Assembly (NCBI GenBank): GCA_900169235.1
Contig: FWCC01000344.1
Coordinates: forward strand, 1 to 64,000
Reading direction: 5' to 3'
Source of the DNA: Zarea fungicola
Taxonomy: Eukaryota; Ascomycota; Sordariomycetes; Hypocreales; Cordycipitaceae
DNA: 64,000 nt
Shown here one piece after another: positions 23,997-35,520 of this stretch. Numbering within the stretch: the stretch's first letter is position 1; each line of letters begins with the position of its first letter. The notes under the pieces are model-generated. The model saw only the letters and a list, made by a program, of their open reading frames with translations. It was not told where the DNA came from and did no database searches. Both the position numbers and the translations under genes were made by a program.

Positions 23997-25512
23997 GATG
24001 GCGGTATTTCAAAGCTGCCAGGTGACTAGTCGTCTGTCGGTTGGAGGTGTTGGCGAGTAAATCAAAAGCCGCGCTGAAGGACGGTACCCGGCGGTGACGT
24101 TATCGCGGACTGTCCCAGCTGCAGTGCACCGGAGGTCGTCAAGCCAGCGTCGCAGTGTTGGTATCAGATCTCAGAGGCGGCTGCTATGCAATCAGAATAT
24201 GCAGCAGGTCCAGGATATTTCCCCGGAGGTGATGATGTCGAGGAAGCAATTGTTGGCTGTTGAGAGGGAGCCCCAGCCTGGCGACCCGTCTCCGTCTATC
24301 TGCAGCTGGGGGAGTTCGTGTGGGGTAATCAAGCCACAGGGCCTGGAAGAGCAGCGAGCGACTCGTGTGCTGCGACTAGGCGGGCTGACGGAGAGTGGCT
24401 GGGACAAGACCAGGGCCAGATCTTGGTCGCCAGGCGTGTAAAGAATACTGTTTTATGCGAATACATGAGACACCCAGTCAATGATGCTTGATGCCGGCCA
24501 TGTTATGTCGTAGCTGGTTGATTCGCCGATCGTCAGCTCCAATATGGGGTAGGGTGCACGTCGCTGTAACTTTGACCATGCGTTTGCGTTGCTTTGGCCC
24601 AGGTGGATCCTGCCAGCCCTGGACCGGCTGGAGACGCTGTGGAATCAGAGTGATGATGGTTGGAATAAGCCGCTGCATTGTGTTGCATTGTACGGGAGTA
24701 ACTAGGGCGGGGAGGAGATGTGAGGGCTAGGTGTAGGGTATGATGAGTGTGACATGGCGATGGTGTTGAACGGTGCGGCATGAGATCTTGTGTTTCCGGG
24801 GTGGTGCCGGGTTGGTGCGATATTAAACAATACTAGTATTATTATCGAATGGTTAACTAAATGAATAGTCGAATTAATAATGTTTGTACAACTGTAGTGA
24901 GCTCATCTAGAGAAGTGAAGCGTGCTGAAGAACATGGCGTCGAAAGAATAGACCCAAGCAGACTGCGACGATATAGAGAGGACAGTAAAAATAAAATGAC
25001 ACGCCCGGATTTATGTATGTAGTTGCAAGCCGCCCAATAGCCATCCTGCCACGCTCTCTATCGCGTAAACAATGCTGAGATGGATGCCTTCATTAATTGG
25101 CGGCCACTAATTGGGCGGTTTTGGCAGCGATGGCAGCGAGACCCACCCACCACCGCCCAAGACGAACCACTGAGGAACATTGCCGGATCGCTGTATGGCC
25201 AGCATGACACCTATAAATGCGCTAACGCTGCTGCCAGCACCCACTAAAGACTGCAGAGGGGCACTAATTTTGGGAGAACAATTTGTTGGTTGCCAGCCCA
25301 AGGCCCCGGCTGGCCCGCAATTTAATCCAGCGGCGTCCTGGTACAGCTCCTCTTCCATGTCGCGTTCCTTCTCCTCCACTTCCATCTTGGGAGACTTCAT
25401 ACAGCATCGCGCTAATCATCTGTTGCTTTTTAATGAGCTGCTCTGGACATGACGTAGCCCATACTTCTGCAAGCTCGTCTCTATCCGCCGTCGTCTCTAT
25501 ATCTCCATCACC
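23997..25512. other. divergent promoter region creC / gem1
   Basis: 1.5 kb separating the start codons of creC (minus) and gem1 (plus). Open frames such as 24094-24441 have no domain. The first 200 bases probably hold the creC leader. Confidence 0.5.
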
Positions 25513-27523
25513 ATGACCACAGGTACAGCTCCCGTCTCTGCCAACTCCTACACCTCCACGCAAGCTGCTCAACCATAAAGCTTCGGCTGGCTTCCATGTC
25601 TCCATGTCTCCATGTCTCAATGTGGCTAACCTCATGCCAAAACTGACAGTACGGATTTGCGTTTGCGGTGACGAGGGCACCGGAAAGTCCAGCCTCATCG
25701 CATCGCTGGTAAAGGACCAGTTCATCAACAACAAGATCCAGTCTGTCCTGCCCCAAATCACCATACCCCCCAGCATCGGAACGCCAGAAAATGTCACAAC
25801 CACAGTCGTCGATACCTCGGCGCGTCCCCAGGACCGTACGACACTGCGAAAGGAAATTCGAAAATGCAACGTCATTCTCCTCATCTACTCGGACCACTAC
25901 AGCTACGAGCGTGTAGCTCTCTTCTGGATGCCCTACTTTCGCTCGTTGGGCGTCAACGTCCCTGTCGTCCTCTGCGCCAACAAATCCGACCTGGCAGGAC
26001 AGGCCAACACACCACAGGTTGTAGAAGAGGAACTGTTACCCGTCATGGCCGAATTCCGAGAAATCGACTCGTGCATCCGAACAAGCGCCCGCGAGCACCG
26101 CAACGTCAACGAAGTATTCTTCCTGTGCCAAAAGGCCGTCACCCACCCCATCGCGCCCCTCTTCGACTACAAGGAAGGCAAGCTGAAGCCAGCCTGCGTT
26201 GCGGCACTCAAGAGAATCTTCTTCTTATGCGACAAGGACCAGGACGGTTATCTCAACACTGAGGAAATGAGAGAATTCCAGCTCCGATGCTTCGACAAGC
26301 CACTCACCGATGACGACCTTGATAACATCAAACAATCCATCATCAAGACTCTTCCAGATGCAGATCTTGGGCCTGGAATCAACCTGCCTGGATTCTTGCA
26401 GCTCAACAAGCTCTACGCCGAAAAGGGCCGCCATGAGACCATCTGGATCATCCTGCGCCAGCACCACTACACCGACAGTCTGAGCCTCGAGGACAAGTTT
26501 TTGCACCCCAAGTTCGAGGTGCCCGAGTTTTCCTCAGCCGAGCTTAGCCCTGCTGGCTATCGTTTCTTCGTCGACCTTTTCCTGCTGTTTGATAAAGACA
26601 ATGATGGAGGCTTGAATGACGACGAGCTGGAAGCACTGTTTGCACCGACGCCCGGCCTACCACCGTCCTGGGTCGAATCCTCCTTTCCATCGACTACTGT
26701 TCGAAACGAAGCTGGGCACATTACCCTGCAAGGATGGCTGGCACAGTGGAGTATGACGACGTTTTTGGAGCCACACACCACAATCTCATACCTGGCATAC
26801 CTTGGCTTTGAGCCCCCTAATCCCAAGGATCCCATTACGGCTGCTCTGAAAATCACAAAATCACGCAAGAGGAGACATCGCCCTGGCCGCGTCGAGCGAA
26901 ATGTGGTGCTGTGCTACCTGCTTGGAGCTCCAGGCGCTGGCAAGTCGTCCCTGCTGGATGCATTCCTGAATCGACCTTTTGACAGCCTGTACCGGCCTAC
27001 GATCAAGCCACGCCGCACTGTCAACAGCGTCGAGCTACCTGGCGGTAAACAAGTGTACATGATTTTCGAAGAGCTTGGCGAACTGGAGCCTGCAATTCTA
27101 GAAAACCAAGCAAAGCTGGATGTCTGTGATCTTGTTTGCTATGCGTACGACTCCTCAGACCCGGACTCCTTCTCGCACATTGTTGAGATGCGAAAGAAGT
27201 ATCCTCATCTCGATGAGCTTCCCTCTGTCTACACCGCCCTCAAGGCTGACAAGGACAAGACGACGCAGCGCAGTGAGCTGCAACCCGACCAGTACACTGC
27301 GGCCCTCAACATGAGCACGCCACTGCACGTCAGTGTCACTTGGAACAGCATTGCGGAGCTCTTTGTCGCTCTCGCAGAGACGGCTACAAACCCGAGCACG
27401 GGATTTCCCAAGAGCGAAGAAGAAGGACCCGACCGCAGCGGCCTGTATATTGCCCTTGGAGCAACTGCCTGTGCTCTTGTAGCTGCTGCTATGATTTGGC
27501 GACGATCAACCAACGCTGCCTAG
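25513..27523 (+). CDS. gem1: Miro GTPase Gem1, mitochondrial outer-membrane protein
   Basis: The short first exon 25513-25522 (ATGACCACAG) is joined over a 127-nt intron to 25650-27523, giving 627 residues and the family start [18 protein letters not shown]. An in-frame ATG at 25633 lies in the intron. Order: GTPase 1 (P-loop [16 protein letters not shown]), EF-hand pair 1 ([12 protein letters not shown], about residue 200), EF-hand pair 2 ([12 protein letters not shown], about 320), GTPase 2 (P-loop GAPGAGKSS, about 435) and a C-terminal membrane anchor ([18 protein letters not shown]). Gem1 regulates mitochondrial morphology, inheritance and the ERMES contact sites. Length and order are standard for the family. 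Confidence 0.95.
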
Positions 27524-28252
27524 GCTCGAGAACTCCATCCACGCCACCCTCTCTCTGTGCTCATATTCAACAAACTCAACTCTTGAACACGCGCTCTCAT
27601 TCTTTTCCATATACGGCCAAGTTTCTGTATCTGTGTGAGACACGAAACTTGCCCTGTACTCTTTTACCCACCCTGCATGGCAGACGTACCATTCTTTTAA
27701 TCATCACGTTTGCAATGAGTTTTTCTTACTAATTTTTTTTGTCAATGGAGGAGTATAGAGGTGTTTTTTTTTTCAGAACTACTGGGTTATTGTCCCTAAC
27801 CCTTTTTTTATTATCTTTTTGGATAAAGAATTCTCCCTCTTTTTTTTTTTTTATAAAGATGGGTAACGGAGCGTTCTTCTCTTTTTTCTAACTTTCTTGC
27901 ATTGGGAAGGGAGTTTGCTCGTGGTCGCTTTTGCGCTGCTTGACATCAGTCGTTAATAAAAATGAGAGAAAACTAGCACAATCACTCGATGGAGTAATAT
28001 TATGATACCCAACTTACCTAAACAATCCACTCGTTTAAAAACCTTAATCTACTCTTTTGTGAATTCTTTAATATATATAGATATATAAACACAGACAACT
28101 GCTTGATAAATAATACAGCTGGAACTTGTAAGAAAACTTAAGGAATTATGCTACAAGCAAATGGTATTAGCTACATGTCGAGAGAAGAATTCTTTGCCAA
28201 TGTCTTTTTATTATAAATAAAACAGTATCCCAGCGTAAAGTAAACCTCTTCT
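27524..28252. other. convergent 3' flanks of gem1 and abd1
   Basis: T-rich terminator-like runs (poly-T near 27733, 27761, 27841) follow gem1, and AT-rich DNA precedes the abd1 stop. No gene seen. Confidence 0.55.
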
Positions 28253-29863
28253 TTACACCTTGTAAAAGCAGAATCCCACGTAAAAGCTCGCCGCTTCCAT
28301 CTCCTCATCACTCACAAGCAGCGGCCCCCCGCCTTGCTCCCGGACGCGCATGCGCTCGCTCAGCGGGCCTAGCTCCGCGTCGTCCTTTTCCGCCTCCCAA
28401 ATCTCCGGGAACGTGCGGTGGTACTGCAGCTCGAGGTTGTAGTCCTCGGCGAGGGCACGGAACGCCTCCCAGGGGACCACGTACTCAGGCACCTCCTCGA
28501 CAGCCTCGTCGAGGAAGAAGTTGTACTTCCAGCCAAAGGCGGGCCGAAAGACGCCGTCGTCGGGCGTCGCGCCGGGAAAGCGCACGCGGTAGATGGTGTT
28601 GCCCCATTCCGCCGACGGCTCGGCCTCGCCCTCCTCGAGCTCTCCGTCCTCTGGCTCGACCTCGCCGTCTTCCACGTCTGGTTTCTCGGTGGCGGCGGCG
28701 CTGGTGCTGCCGTCAACGGCGTCCGCCTTTGAAGTCTCTCCCCCGCCGCCCTCTTTTCGTTTTTCCTCCCCTTCCTCTGCGGTGTTGCCGCTTGTTTCAT
28801 CTGCACCGCCGTTTTGTGCTGCCCCCCCTTGTTCCTTCTTCGCCTTGGCCGCGCGCCTCTCGGCGGCCTTTGCGTTAAACTTGCGGACGTGCTCGCCGAG
28901 GACGTCCGAGTTGGGGATGCAGCCGATGAAGCGGCCGCCCTTTTTCAGCGCGCCGGCCACGTTCCGCAGCATGTTGCGCGCATTCTTCTCCGACTCAAAG
29001 GCGTAGTGCATGGAGAACATCATGCTCACGACGTCGAACCCGCGCTTGTTCATGGGCGACGGGTCGAAGCCGACCTGCCGGATGATGTCGAGGTCCTCGA
29101 TGCTCTCGCCGTAGCAGTCCTTGACGTGGAACCGGGCATCAAACATGCGGGCGCCAGGGGGAGGACCTCTGCCGTGATGGCCACCACGCCCGCGACCACC
29201 ACCACCGCGTGGATTGCCCATGTTACGATAGCGACCGCGCGCCTGATCGATGCTCACCTCGGCTGGATCGAGGCCGACGTAGAGCTGCACGGCCTGGGGC
29301 GCCTGCTGCCACTTGTTCAGGTCGCCGCCCTTGCCACAGCCAATGTCGAGGATGAGGAGCTCCTTGCCGCTGGAGCGGCCCATCTCGCGCGAGCCGGGGG
29401 CGTGATCTTCATCGGGCGAGTAGCGTTGGATGAGGCAGCTCTTGATCCAGTTGTTGAAGACGCGCAGGCCCTTGATCTTACTGTCCGTTGTGCGCCACTG
29501 GCGGCCGCGCTCGGGGACGTTGTTGTAGTGCTGGCGGACGACATCGTGGTTGCCGCGTGGGCGGTTGTTCTGGTCTGCTGCTGCTGCGGCAGCTGCCTCG
29601 GCGGCCTCTCTGTCGCGCTGGATCTGACGCTGGCGAATCCTTTCTCGCTCCTCATCTCCGATGCGGGCTCGGGCGCCGGGGCGCTTTTGTTTGCGTGGTT
29701 GCTCGGACGGGGAGACTGCGCGTCGCTTTGTGGCATGCAAGCTGTTGGCATTGTAGGGCTGTGGGAGGTCGTCGGTGGAATCTTCGGCTGGGCGTTTTCT
29801 GGGTGGACTGCGGCTTCGTGATCGGTATCTGGCACGAGGGCGATCGTCATCATGTCTCGCCAT
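28253..29863 (-). CDS. abd1: mRNA cap guanine-N7 methyltransferase
   Basis: A single exon of 536 residues. The N-terminus is rich in Arg/Ser (RYRSRSRSPPRKRP), followed by a charged and poly-Ala helix. The catalytic domain begins with SKIKGLRVFNNWIKS. SAM motif I is LILDIGCGKGGDLNKW, followed by VGLDPAEVSIDQAR, then FDVVSMMFSMHYAFES and GGRFIGCIPNSDVL. The C-terminal part has AFGWKYNFFLDEAVE and ends FYVGFCFYKV. A Gly-rich patch after RYRNMG and an acidic insertion of about 90 residues (GEVEPEDGELEEGEAE within it) interrupt the core, so the protein is longer than yeast Abd1 (436). It completes the 5' cap in the nucleus. It is divergent from rpn7. Confidence 0.93.
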   Translation of the reverse strand: MARHDDDRPRARYRSRSRSPPRKRPAEDSTDDLPQPYNANSLHATKRRAVSPSEQPRKQKRPGARARIGDEERERIRQRQIQRDREAAEAAAAAAADQNNRPRGNHDVVRQHYNNVPERGRQWRTTDSKIKGLRVFNNWIKSCLIQRYSPDEDHAPGSREMGRSSGKELLILDIGCGKGGDLNKWQQAPQAVQLYVGLDPAEVSIDQARGRYRNMGNPRGGGGRGRGGHHGRGPPPGARMFDARFHVKDCYGESIEDLDIIRQVGFDPSPMNKRGFDVVSMMFSMHYAFESEKNARNMLRNVAGALKKGGRFIGCIPNSDVLGEHVRKFNAKAAERRAAKAKKEQGGAAQNGGADETSGNTAEEGEEKRKEGGGGETSKADAVDGSTSAAATEKPDVEDGEVEPEDGELEEGEAEPSAEWGNTIYRVRFPGATPDDGVFRPAFGWKYNFFLDEAVEEVPEYVVPWEAFRALAEDYNLELQYHRTFPEIWEAEKDDAELGPLSERMRVREQGGGPLLVSDEEMEAASFYVGFCFYKV

Positions 29864-30817
29864 GATGGGCTGAGAAATTGGGTATGCAATCGGGAGGTAT
29901 GCCTGAACTCGCTGCAGATTGTTTGGTCGATGGAATCTTGGGAGTGCTCAAGTTGTGGCCTGTGGTTGTGCGTTGTGAGTTGTGTCTGGCTGGTGTTGAG
30001 GAAATATTGTGGCTCGGCGCAAGGCTGATGCCGCTCCGGTGCGAGACAAGGGCGGCACCGTGCATGCGAAGAGAGGTAAGAGCAAGAGCTGATGCACAGT
30101 TTAGGAAGTTGCAGCAGCTTCAGCAGTTGAAAAAAAAAAAGAATTTCGCTGAGAGTAGATTTATGAAAAATGTATGACTGCATTCTCTCGATGGGCTTTG
30201 CAATGGCCCATTGGTGTTGCTGCAGTGCCAATGTACCACCAACCAACTCCAGGCACATTTGTGCGAGGCGCTTGCACGTAACCAACACTCAAGCATTACA
30301 AATAAAATAAAATAAATAAATAGCAACATAAATCAAGGATTGAGTTATCAATGCAAAATCGATAAGAAAGGAGCGAGCAAGCTAATGCTTGCCTGTCCAG
30401 CTCATCTCACCATTACGCCCGTGCGAACGTAGGCAGTATAAAGTCAGAGCCGCTGATGGCGAGCCTCTAAGTATCTCCCTCTAACGTTAGCCATCAGCGT
30501 TGTACCTCGTCCGCGTCACGCTGAAGCCTTGAGCTTGAAGCTACTCGCCAACGCCGCTTTAATCAAGTTGGCCAGCATTTGCTGCAAGACATCAGTAAAC
30601 TAGTGAAGATTGCACGTGATCAACTAAGACCAAACTCTAAAGCAGCATCATTACTAGCCTGATTAGGCAACCGTCTCCATGATAACTCGCCCAAGCTACA
30701 ACCACCTCTCGCGGGCAGTGATTCCATCATCTTCCGTCATTCGTCCAATCGTCCCAATTCACATCACCAACCCTCCCCAATCGGTCGTCGGAAACTCCTG
30801 CAAATAAAGCCGCCGCC
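29864..30817. other. divergent promoter region abd1 / rpn7
   Basis: 954 bp between the two start codons. CT-rich blocks occur near rpn7 (30690-30790). No gene seen. Confidence 0.55.
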
Positions 30818-32424
30818 ATGGGCTCAGATCCTCAATACGCCAAGTGGCCGCTGCTGCCACTGTCTCAGCACGTCTTCACCCTCACCAACTCGTACGCCTC
30901 GAAGCAGTCGCAGCAGGCTTCCCTCAAGGCCCTCCAGGATGCCATCACCCAAGACAAGATGGCGCCCTTCTACCGCTACCTGGCGCACCCCATCGACGGT
31001 ATCCTCAACCAGGTCGGCGAGGGTGGCGCCTCGGGCCCCGGCAAGCCATTGAGCCGCAAGTCCTCCCTTGTAGGCATGATTGCCACCAGAGCCGCCACAA
31101 ACAGCGTGCACCTGCCCTGGGACGAGGCTCTATATGCGCGCTTAAAGGAAGACAATGACAAGGAGCTGGCGCAGTTCCAGAAGGAGGAGGACGAGGCCGA
31201 GGAGCAGGCGGGCGAGACGGAGGTCATGGCCGCCAAGGGCAAGCGAGCCGACTTTTGGGCTCGCGTTGGTGACAAGGAGAAAGCAATCACAGCATACGAA
31301 GACGTCTTTGAAAAGACTGGCATCCTCGGCAGCAAAATCGATCTCGTTCTCGCTATAATACGCATGGGGCTGTTCTACGGCGACAAGCAGCTCGTCAAAA
31401 AGTACATTGAGCGCTGCAAGGGCCTCGTTGAGACGGGTGGTGACTGGGACCGCCGAAACCGCCTCAAGGCCTACGAGGGCCTGCACCTCATCACCCTCCG
31501 CTCCTACAGTCTCGCCGCCCCGCTCCTCCTCGACTCGCTCTCGACATTTACCAGCTACGAGCTCTGCACCTACTCCAACCTGGTCGTATACTCTGTCCTG
31601 GCGGGTTCCGTCTCGCTGAAGCGCGTCGACTTCAAGTCCAAGGTCGTCGATGCCCCCGAGATCAAGGCCATCCTCGGCGACGGCGAAGACAAGCTCCTCG
31701 CCCTGAGCGGCGCCCTCAGCGCTGGGCCTGGTGCCGACGACACACCCGGCACAAACACTCCAAAGGCTGGCGCGACGACGGCCGTCAACCTGACGACGCT
31801 GGGCGCCTCGTCGTCCTCGGGAGAGCAGCAGCCCGAGACGGAGGCGGCGATTGACTTTTCGCCGCTGGCGCTCCTGGTCAGCAGCCTGTACAATGGCAAC
31901 TACAAGACGTTTTTCCAATCGCTTGCGTCGGTGGAGGAGCAGTTCCTCAACCAAGACCGCTACCTGCACGAGCACAAGACGTGGTTCATCCGCGAGATGA
32001 GGCTGCGCGCGTACCAACAGCTGCTGCAGAGCTACCGCGTGGTTGGCCTCGACAGCATGGCCAGCGACTTTGGTGTGACGGTAGATTTCCTTGATCGGTA
32101 TGTTTCCCCCCCTCTTTTCTTATCAAACACCAACCAAACACCAACCAAACACCAATCAAACACCAATCAAATTCCAAATCAATTCCTTGTTCTTTTTTTT
32201 TAAACAAAAAACTAACGTCTTCTAGTGATCTTGCGCGCTTCATCGCGGCAGGCCGTATTCCCTGCACCATTGACCGTGTAACGGGCAAGGGTGTGATTGA
32301 AACCAACAGACCAGACGATAAGAACAAGCAGTACCAGGATGTAGTCCGACAGGGCGATCAGCTGATTACAAAACTTCAAAAGTATGGACAAGCTGTTAGA
32401 CTTCGTGGTAGCGAGAGGGCATAG
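30818..32424 (+). CDS. rpn7: 26S proteasome regulatory subunit Rpn7 (PCI domain)
   Basis: Two exons (30818-32097, 32226-32424) encode 492 residues; the 128-nt intron carries a tandem repeat. An N-terminal helical region (MGSDPQYAKWPLLPLSQHVF) leads into TPR-like repeats (GDKEKAITAYEDVFEKTG, KIDLVLAIIRMGLFYGD, RRNRLKAYEGLHLITLRSY). The PCI domain follows (SYELCTYSNLVVYSVLA onward) with a ~65-residue Ala/Ser/Thr/Gly-rich insertion before DFSPLALLVSSLYNGNY. The C-terminus has DLARFIAAGRIPCTIDRV and VIETNRPD, the typical Rpn7/PSMD6 end. It is part of the 19S lid and helps assemble it. The start has a CCGCCATGG context. Confidence 0.93.
32124..32170. repeat. 11-bp tandem repeat inside the rpn7 intron
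   Basis: About four units of CAAMCAAACAC type (last copies CAATCAAACAC), between the GTATGT donor at 32098 and the CTAAC branch at 32212. Confidence 0.8.
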
Positions 32425-32909
32425 AGCTGGGTTGAGAGAAGAGGGGGGCAGTGTACCAGTAAACGTAATAAAAAAGACAATGAGAATTTTATGACGTATG
32501 GAAAGGGAGGAAAGTTGATTACGGTTGGACTTTCTCTTAATTTTTGCGTGCAGTGTTCTGTGTATATGTGTTTCATTACCACCTTGCCTGAGACAAAATC
32601 CACACTGAGAGAAATAGATGAACAAGAACCTGCTGATACCAAAGAAAAACTCGGCTTGGAACTCTAGAATCATGGAGGTAAACAGTATCATGTCTTTCAC
32701 TGATTTTATCCGTAGGAAATGTGTGTGTGTAGATGTAATCGGATCGTTTATTGCTAATTGTTTCTCTTTAATCTGCTGTGCAAAAGACTCTAACACATAT
32801 ATCCCATATCCAAGGGAGGATTAAGAAAACCAACAACGAAAAAACCAGCAGTTGTGTATCACAAAATATTCTCTATATTTTTTATTCCCGTTTTAATTTT
32901 CTTACTTCT
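32425..32909. other. convergent 3' flanks of rpn7 and the aminotransferase
   Basis: 485 bp of AT-rich DNA. Short frames only, no gene seen. Confidence 0.6.
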
Positions 32910-34431
32910 TTACCTGTACTTGTCCATAAACTCCTTGTGAAACTTGACAATGCTGCCAACCCACTCGGTGCCGGGGGCAAGGAACGTGGTGCGGAAATGC
33001 AGCGTGCCCTCGACCTGTCCGAATCCGCTGCCGGGAATGACACAGATGCCCGTGGCATTGAGCAGCTGGAGGGCGTAAAACTCGTCGGCGGTGCGGCCAT
33101 CGGCCTTGGCGGCGTCAATGGCCTTTTGAGGTAGGGTGATGGTGGGGAAGAGATACATGGAGCCCTGGGGCTCGGCGCAGTGGACGCCCTCCATCTGGGA
33201 AAAGGCCTTGTGGAGGGCGGTGGCGCGCTCCTGCAGGCCGTTGAAGATGCCCGTGTACTCTTTATCGTAGAGCTCAAAGGAAGGGTCGCCGCGGCGGGGC
33301 GGGTTGACCATGAGCTCGACCATGCACTGGCCGATGACGGGGGCACAGAGCATGATGGAGACAAACTTGTAAATGTTGGCCTCGACCTCGGGGTCGATGC
33401 CGACGAGCTCAAAGTAGCCGCCGCGGTGGCCGCACTCGCCGACCATGCCCTTGGAGACGGAGTGCAGCGAGGCGAGCTGGACCTTGTCGTACTTGCCGGG
33501 GTGTTCCTGTTGCATCCGGCGGAGGACGCCCTTGAAGCTGTGGAACTTGCCGACAAAGACGTTGGTCTGGTAGACCTCGTCGGCCATGAGCAGGAGGTCC
33601 TTTTCGTTGGCAAAGTCAATGACGGCGCGGATCTCGGCCTCGGAGAGGGAGGAGCCGGTGGGGTTGCCGGGGTTGATGATGACGACGCAGCGGACGTCGA
33701 GGCCGTCGGCCTTGCCCTTTTCGTAGCTCTGGCGGATGGTGTCGAGGTCGGTGCCCCAGTTCTTGGACTCGTCGAGGAAGTAAGGGACGGGCGTGGCGTC
33801 GAGGAGGGCGAGAGATGCGGTGTAGAGCGGGTACTGAGGGATGGGGATCATGATGCCGGTCTGCTTGGAGGCGCAGATGACGTTGAGGAGGGTGTTGACA
33901 CCAGACGAGGCGCCGGTCGAGAGGTAGATGTGGGAGGGGTCGGCAGGGAAGCCATCGCGTTCTGCCGAAGAGCAAGTTAGCAAAGAGAATCATGAGAGGA
34001 TCAACTTGCAGGGCGTTGGCTGCAAATTGGGGCCAAGACGCACCTTCAATAAATCTGGCAACGCTCTCCTTGATAGCAGGAGCACCGTTGCTGGCACTGT
34101 AAGCACCGACAGAACCAACACTGGCGAGCAGCTTCTTTGCGCGCTCAATGACGTCGGTCTTGTAGCCGAGGCCGTTGATCAGGACATCCTCCTTCTCGAG
34201 GAGCAGTGGGTTCTCGAGAATGGAGAGAACCTGGCGGAAAAAGGTGAGGGGCTTCTGGTCGAGCTGCTGGGGGTTGCCAATGTTGGCACTGATGACCTGG
34301 TCAAAAGGCAGCGACTTGTCGCCCTTGGCGAGGAGGGCACGGAACTCCTCCGACTTGACGGCGAGCTCGCCGCGGACAGCGTACTCGGCGTTGCGGACAC
34401 GCTGGTTGATGGTGTCGACGGTGAGGCCCAT
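32910..34431 (-). CDS. alt1: alanine aminotransferase (PLP class I)
   Basis: Exons 34431-34044 and 33961-32910, joined over an 82-nt intron, give 479 residues from the only in-frame ATG (MGLTVDTINQRVRNAEYAVRG). Fold-type I aminotransferase landmarks are ISANIGNPQQLDQKPLTF, GSVGAYSASNGAP, NPGNPTGSSLSE, ADEVYQTNVF and the PLP lysine in SVSKGMVGECGHRGGY. The C-terminal Arg segment is LHFRTTFLAPG. It interconverts alanine plus 2-oxoglutarate with pyruvate plus glutamate. Yeast has mitochondrial Alt1 and cytosolic Alt2. Here the ATG gives a cytosolic-length protein, but the frame stays open upstream into a presequence-like extension (separate entry). Confidence 0.93.
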
Positions 34432-34665
34432 GGTCGATTGGAGTCGTCGGGACTGACGGGGGTATTTCTGGGCGTGCTGCTGAAGCAAAGACGAAGACGA
34501 AGACGAGCGAGGACCGGCCTGAGCTTGGTCGAGGACGTGGGGTAGCAAAAGCGCGCGTGGCGGGGCAGTCGAGAAAGCTGTAGATGGCAAAGATGTTAGC
34601 GAGCGGACTGCAATGACATGATGGAAATAAAATTTTGTACCAAGTAGACTTGCAGCGAGGACTAT
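34432..34665 (-). other. in-frame mitochondrial presequence-like extension of the aminotransferase, no ATG
   Basis: Upstream of the ATG the same frame reads AFSTAPPRALLLPHV, then an Arg/Ser/Gln-rich stretch without acidic residues except one Asp. It begins exactly after a canonical intron (34640-34578: GTACAA donor, CGCTAAC branch, CTACAG acceptor). The exon before it reads VLAASLL, preceded by an ATA codon (34665-34663). No ATG occurs in the ~235 bases before it. Either translation starts at a near-cognate codon such as AUA, or a distant 5' exon is spliced on (an ACATAG acceptor ends at 34662). The extension is read from sequence; mitochondrial import is inferred. Confidence 0.55.
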
Positions 34666-35102
34666 GTTAAAAACACACACGAAAAAAAAAGAAGGAAAGC
34701 AGAGAGGGACGTGGAAAGCAAAAATGAACAAGCGGCAAGTCTGTAGATTTCTTGTATGTAATAGAGGGGCAGTATATTTTGTGGTCCGTGGGCTAGACAA
34801 AGAAGAGCACGGCAACTAGACGGAACGATCTGCAGCAGCGGCTTCGGGAGGAAAGAAGCGGGAATAGAAAATGCGGTGCGACACGGTCAAAGGACGCTCA
34901 ACACAGCAGATCCGGGGATACAGCAACTCAAATACCTTGTAGCTCGCCCTCGCACGGCCATTGAGCAGAGTGAAGAGGGAAGCAGGCATAGTAAGTGGTG
35001 TGCTAATAATCTGTCACCCGACGCCGTCGACTCATGGAGCGTCATTGTCAACTCATGCAGCCTAGGGGCGTCCCGATGCACCGGTGCAAGGCAGCCAGTA
35101 AA
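34666..35102. other. aminotransferase 5' flank
   Basis: Pyrimidine-rich on the minus strand, as expected for a promoter or leader. No ATG in the 235 bases next to the presequence and no gene seen. Confidence 0.5.
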
Positions 35103-35520
35103 CTATTTCTCTCCAGGTTGGTGCATGTATCGGACCCGTCCGACACCGGGTTGCGCCGGGTCATACTTGGAGTTGTGTCCCGGGAGCCAATCGAGTGACT
35201 GGGCGATGAGGTGAGCGTCAGGAGGATGATCCACGAAACCTTGTTTCCAGTGTCCATTAATTGTGTCCTGAAACCCCTTCCCTTTCTTCCCTTTGGTGAT
35301 GGCTGGCATAACGGGCGGCGCCAACTTTGGCTCCGGTAACGGGGGAGAGGCAGTTGAAATAGCAGCACACAGCAACGCAACCAACCTGGGCGGAAAGCAA
35401 CCAGTGCAGGCCAAAACAAAACATGCAAAAAACAATGGGAAAAATAAATAATTGCTTACCTGCGACCCTCTGTGAGCTACGGGACAGCACCCGCCTCGAA
35501 GCAATGACGGTGAGACCCAT
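35103..35520 (-). CDS. small two-exon protein, function unknown
   Basis: Exon 35520-35460 (MGLTVIASRRVLSRSSQRVA) with a GTAAGC donor is joined to 35302-35103 after a TGCCAG acceptor, giving 86 residues in phase. The N-terminus is basic, amphipathic and free of acidic residues, like a mitochondrial presequence. The rest is charged (ITKGKKGKGFQDTINGHW, then AQPGVGRVRYMHQPGEK). I do not recognise the family. An upstream acceptor (CGCCCAG) gives a less plausible frame. The 157-nt intron lacks an obvious CTAAC branch, so the model is uncertain. Confidence 0.38.

Noticed and set aside
28814..29821. 335-codon plus-strand open frame
   Set aside because: Antisense to abd1, which has conserved SAM-binding motifs in the other strand.
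31142..32017. 291-codon minus-strand open frame
   Set aside because: Antisense shadow of rpn7.
33180..33980. 266-codon plus-strand open frame
   Set aside because: Antisense to the alanine aminotransferase; Val/Gly/Asp-rich shadow without domain.
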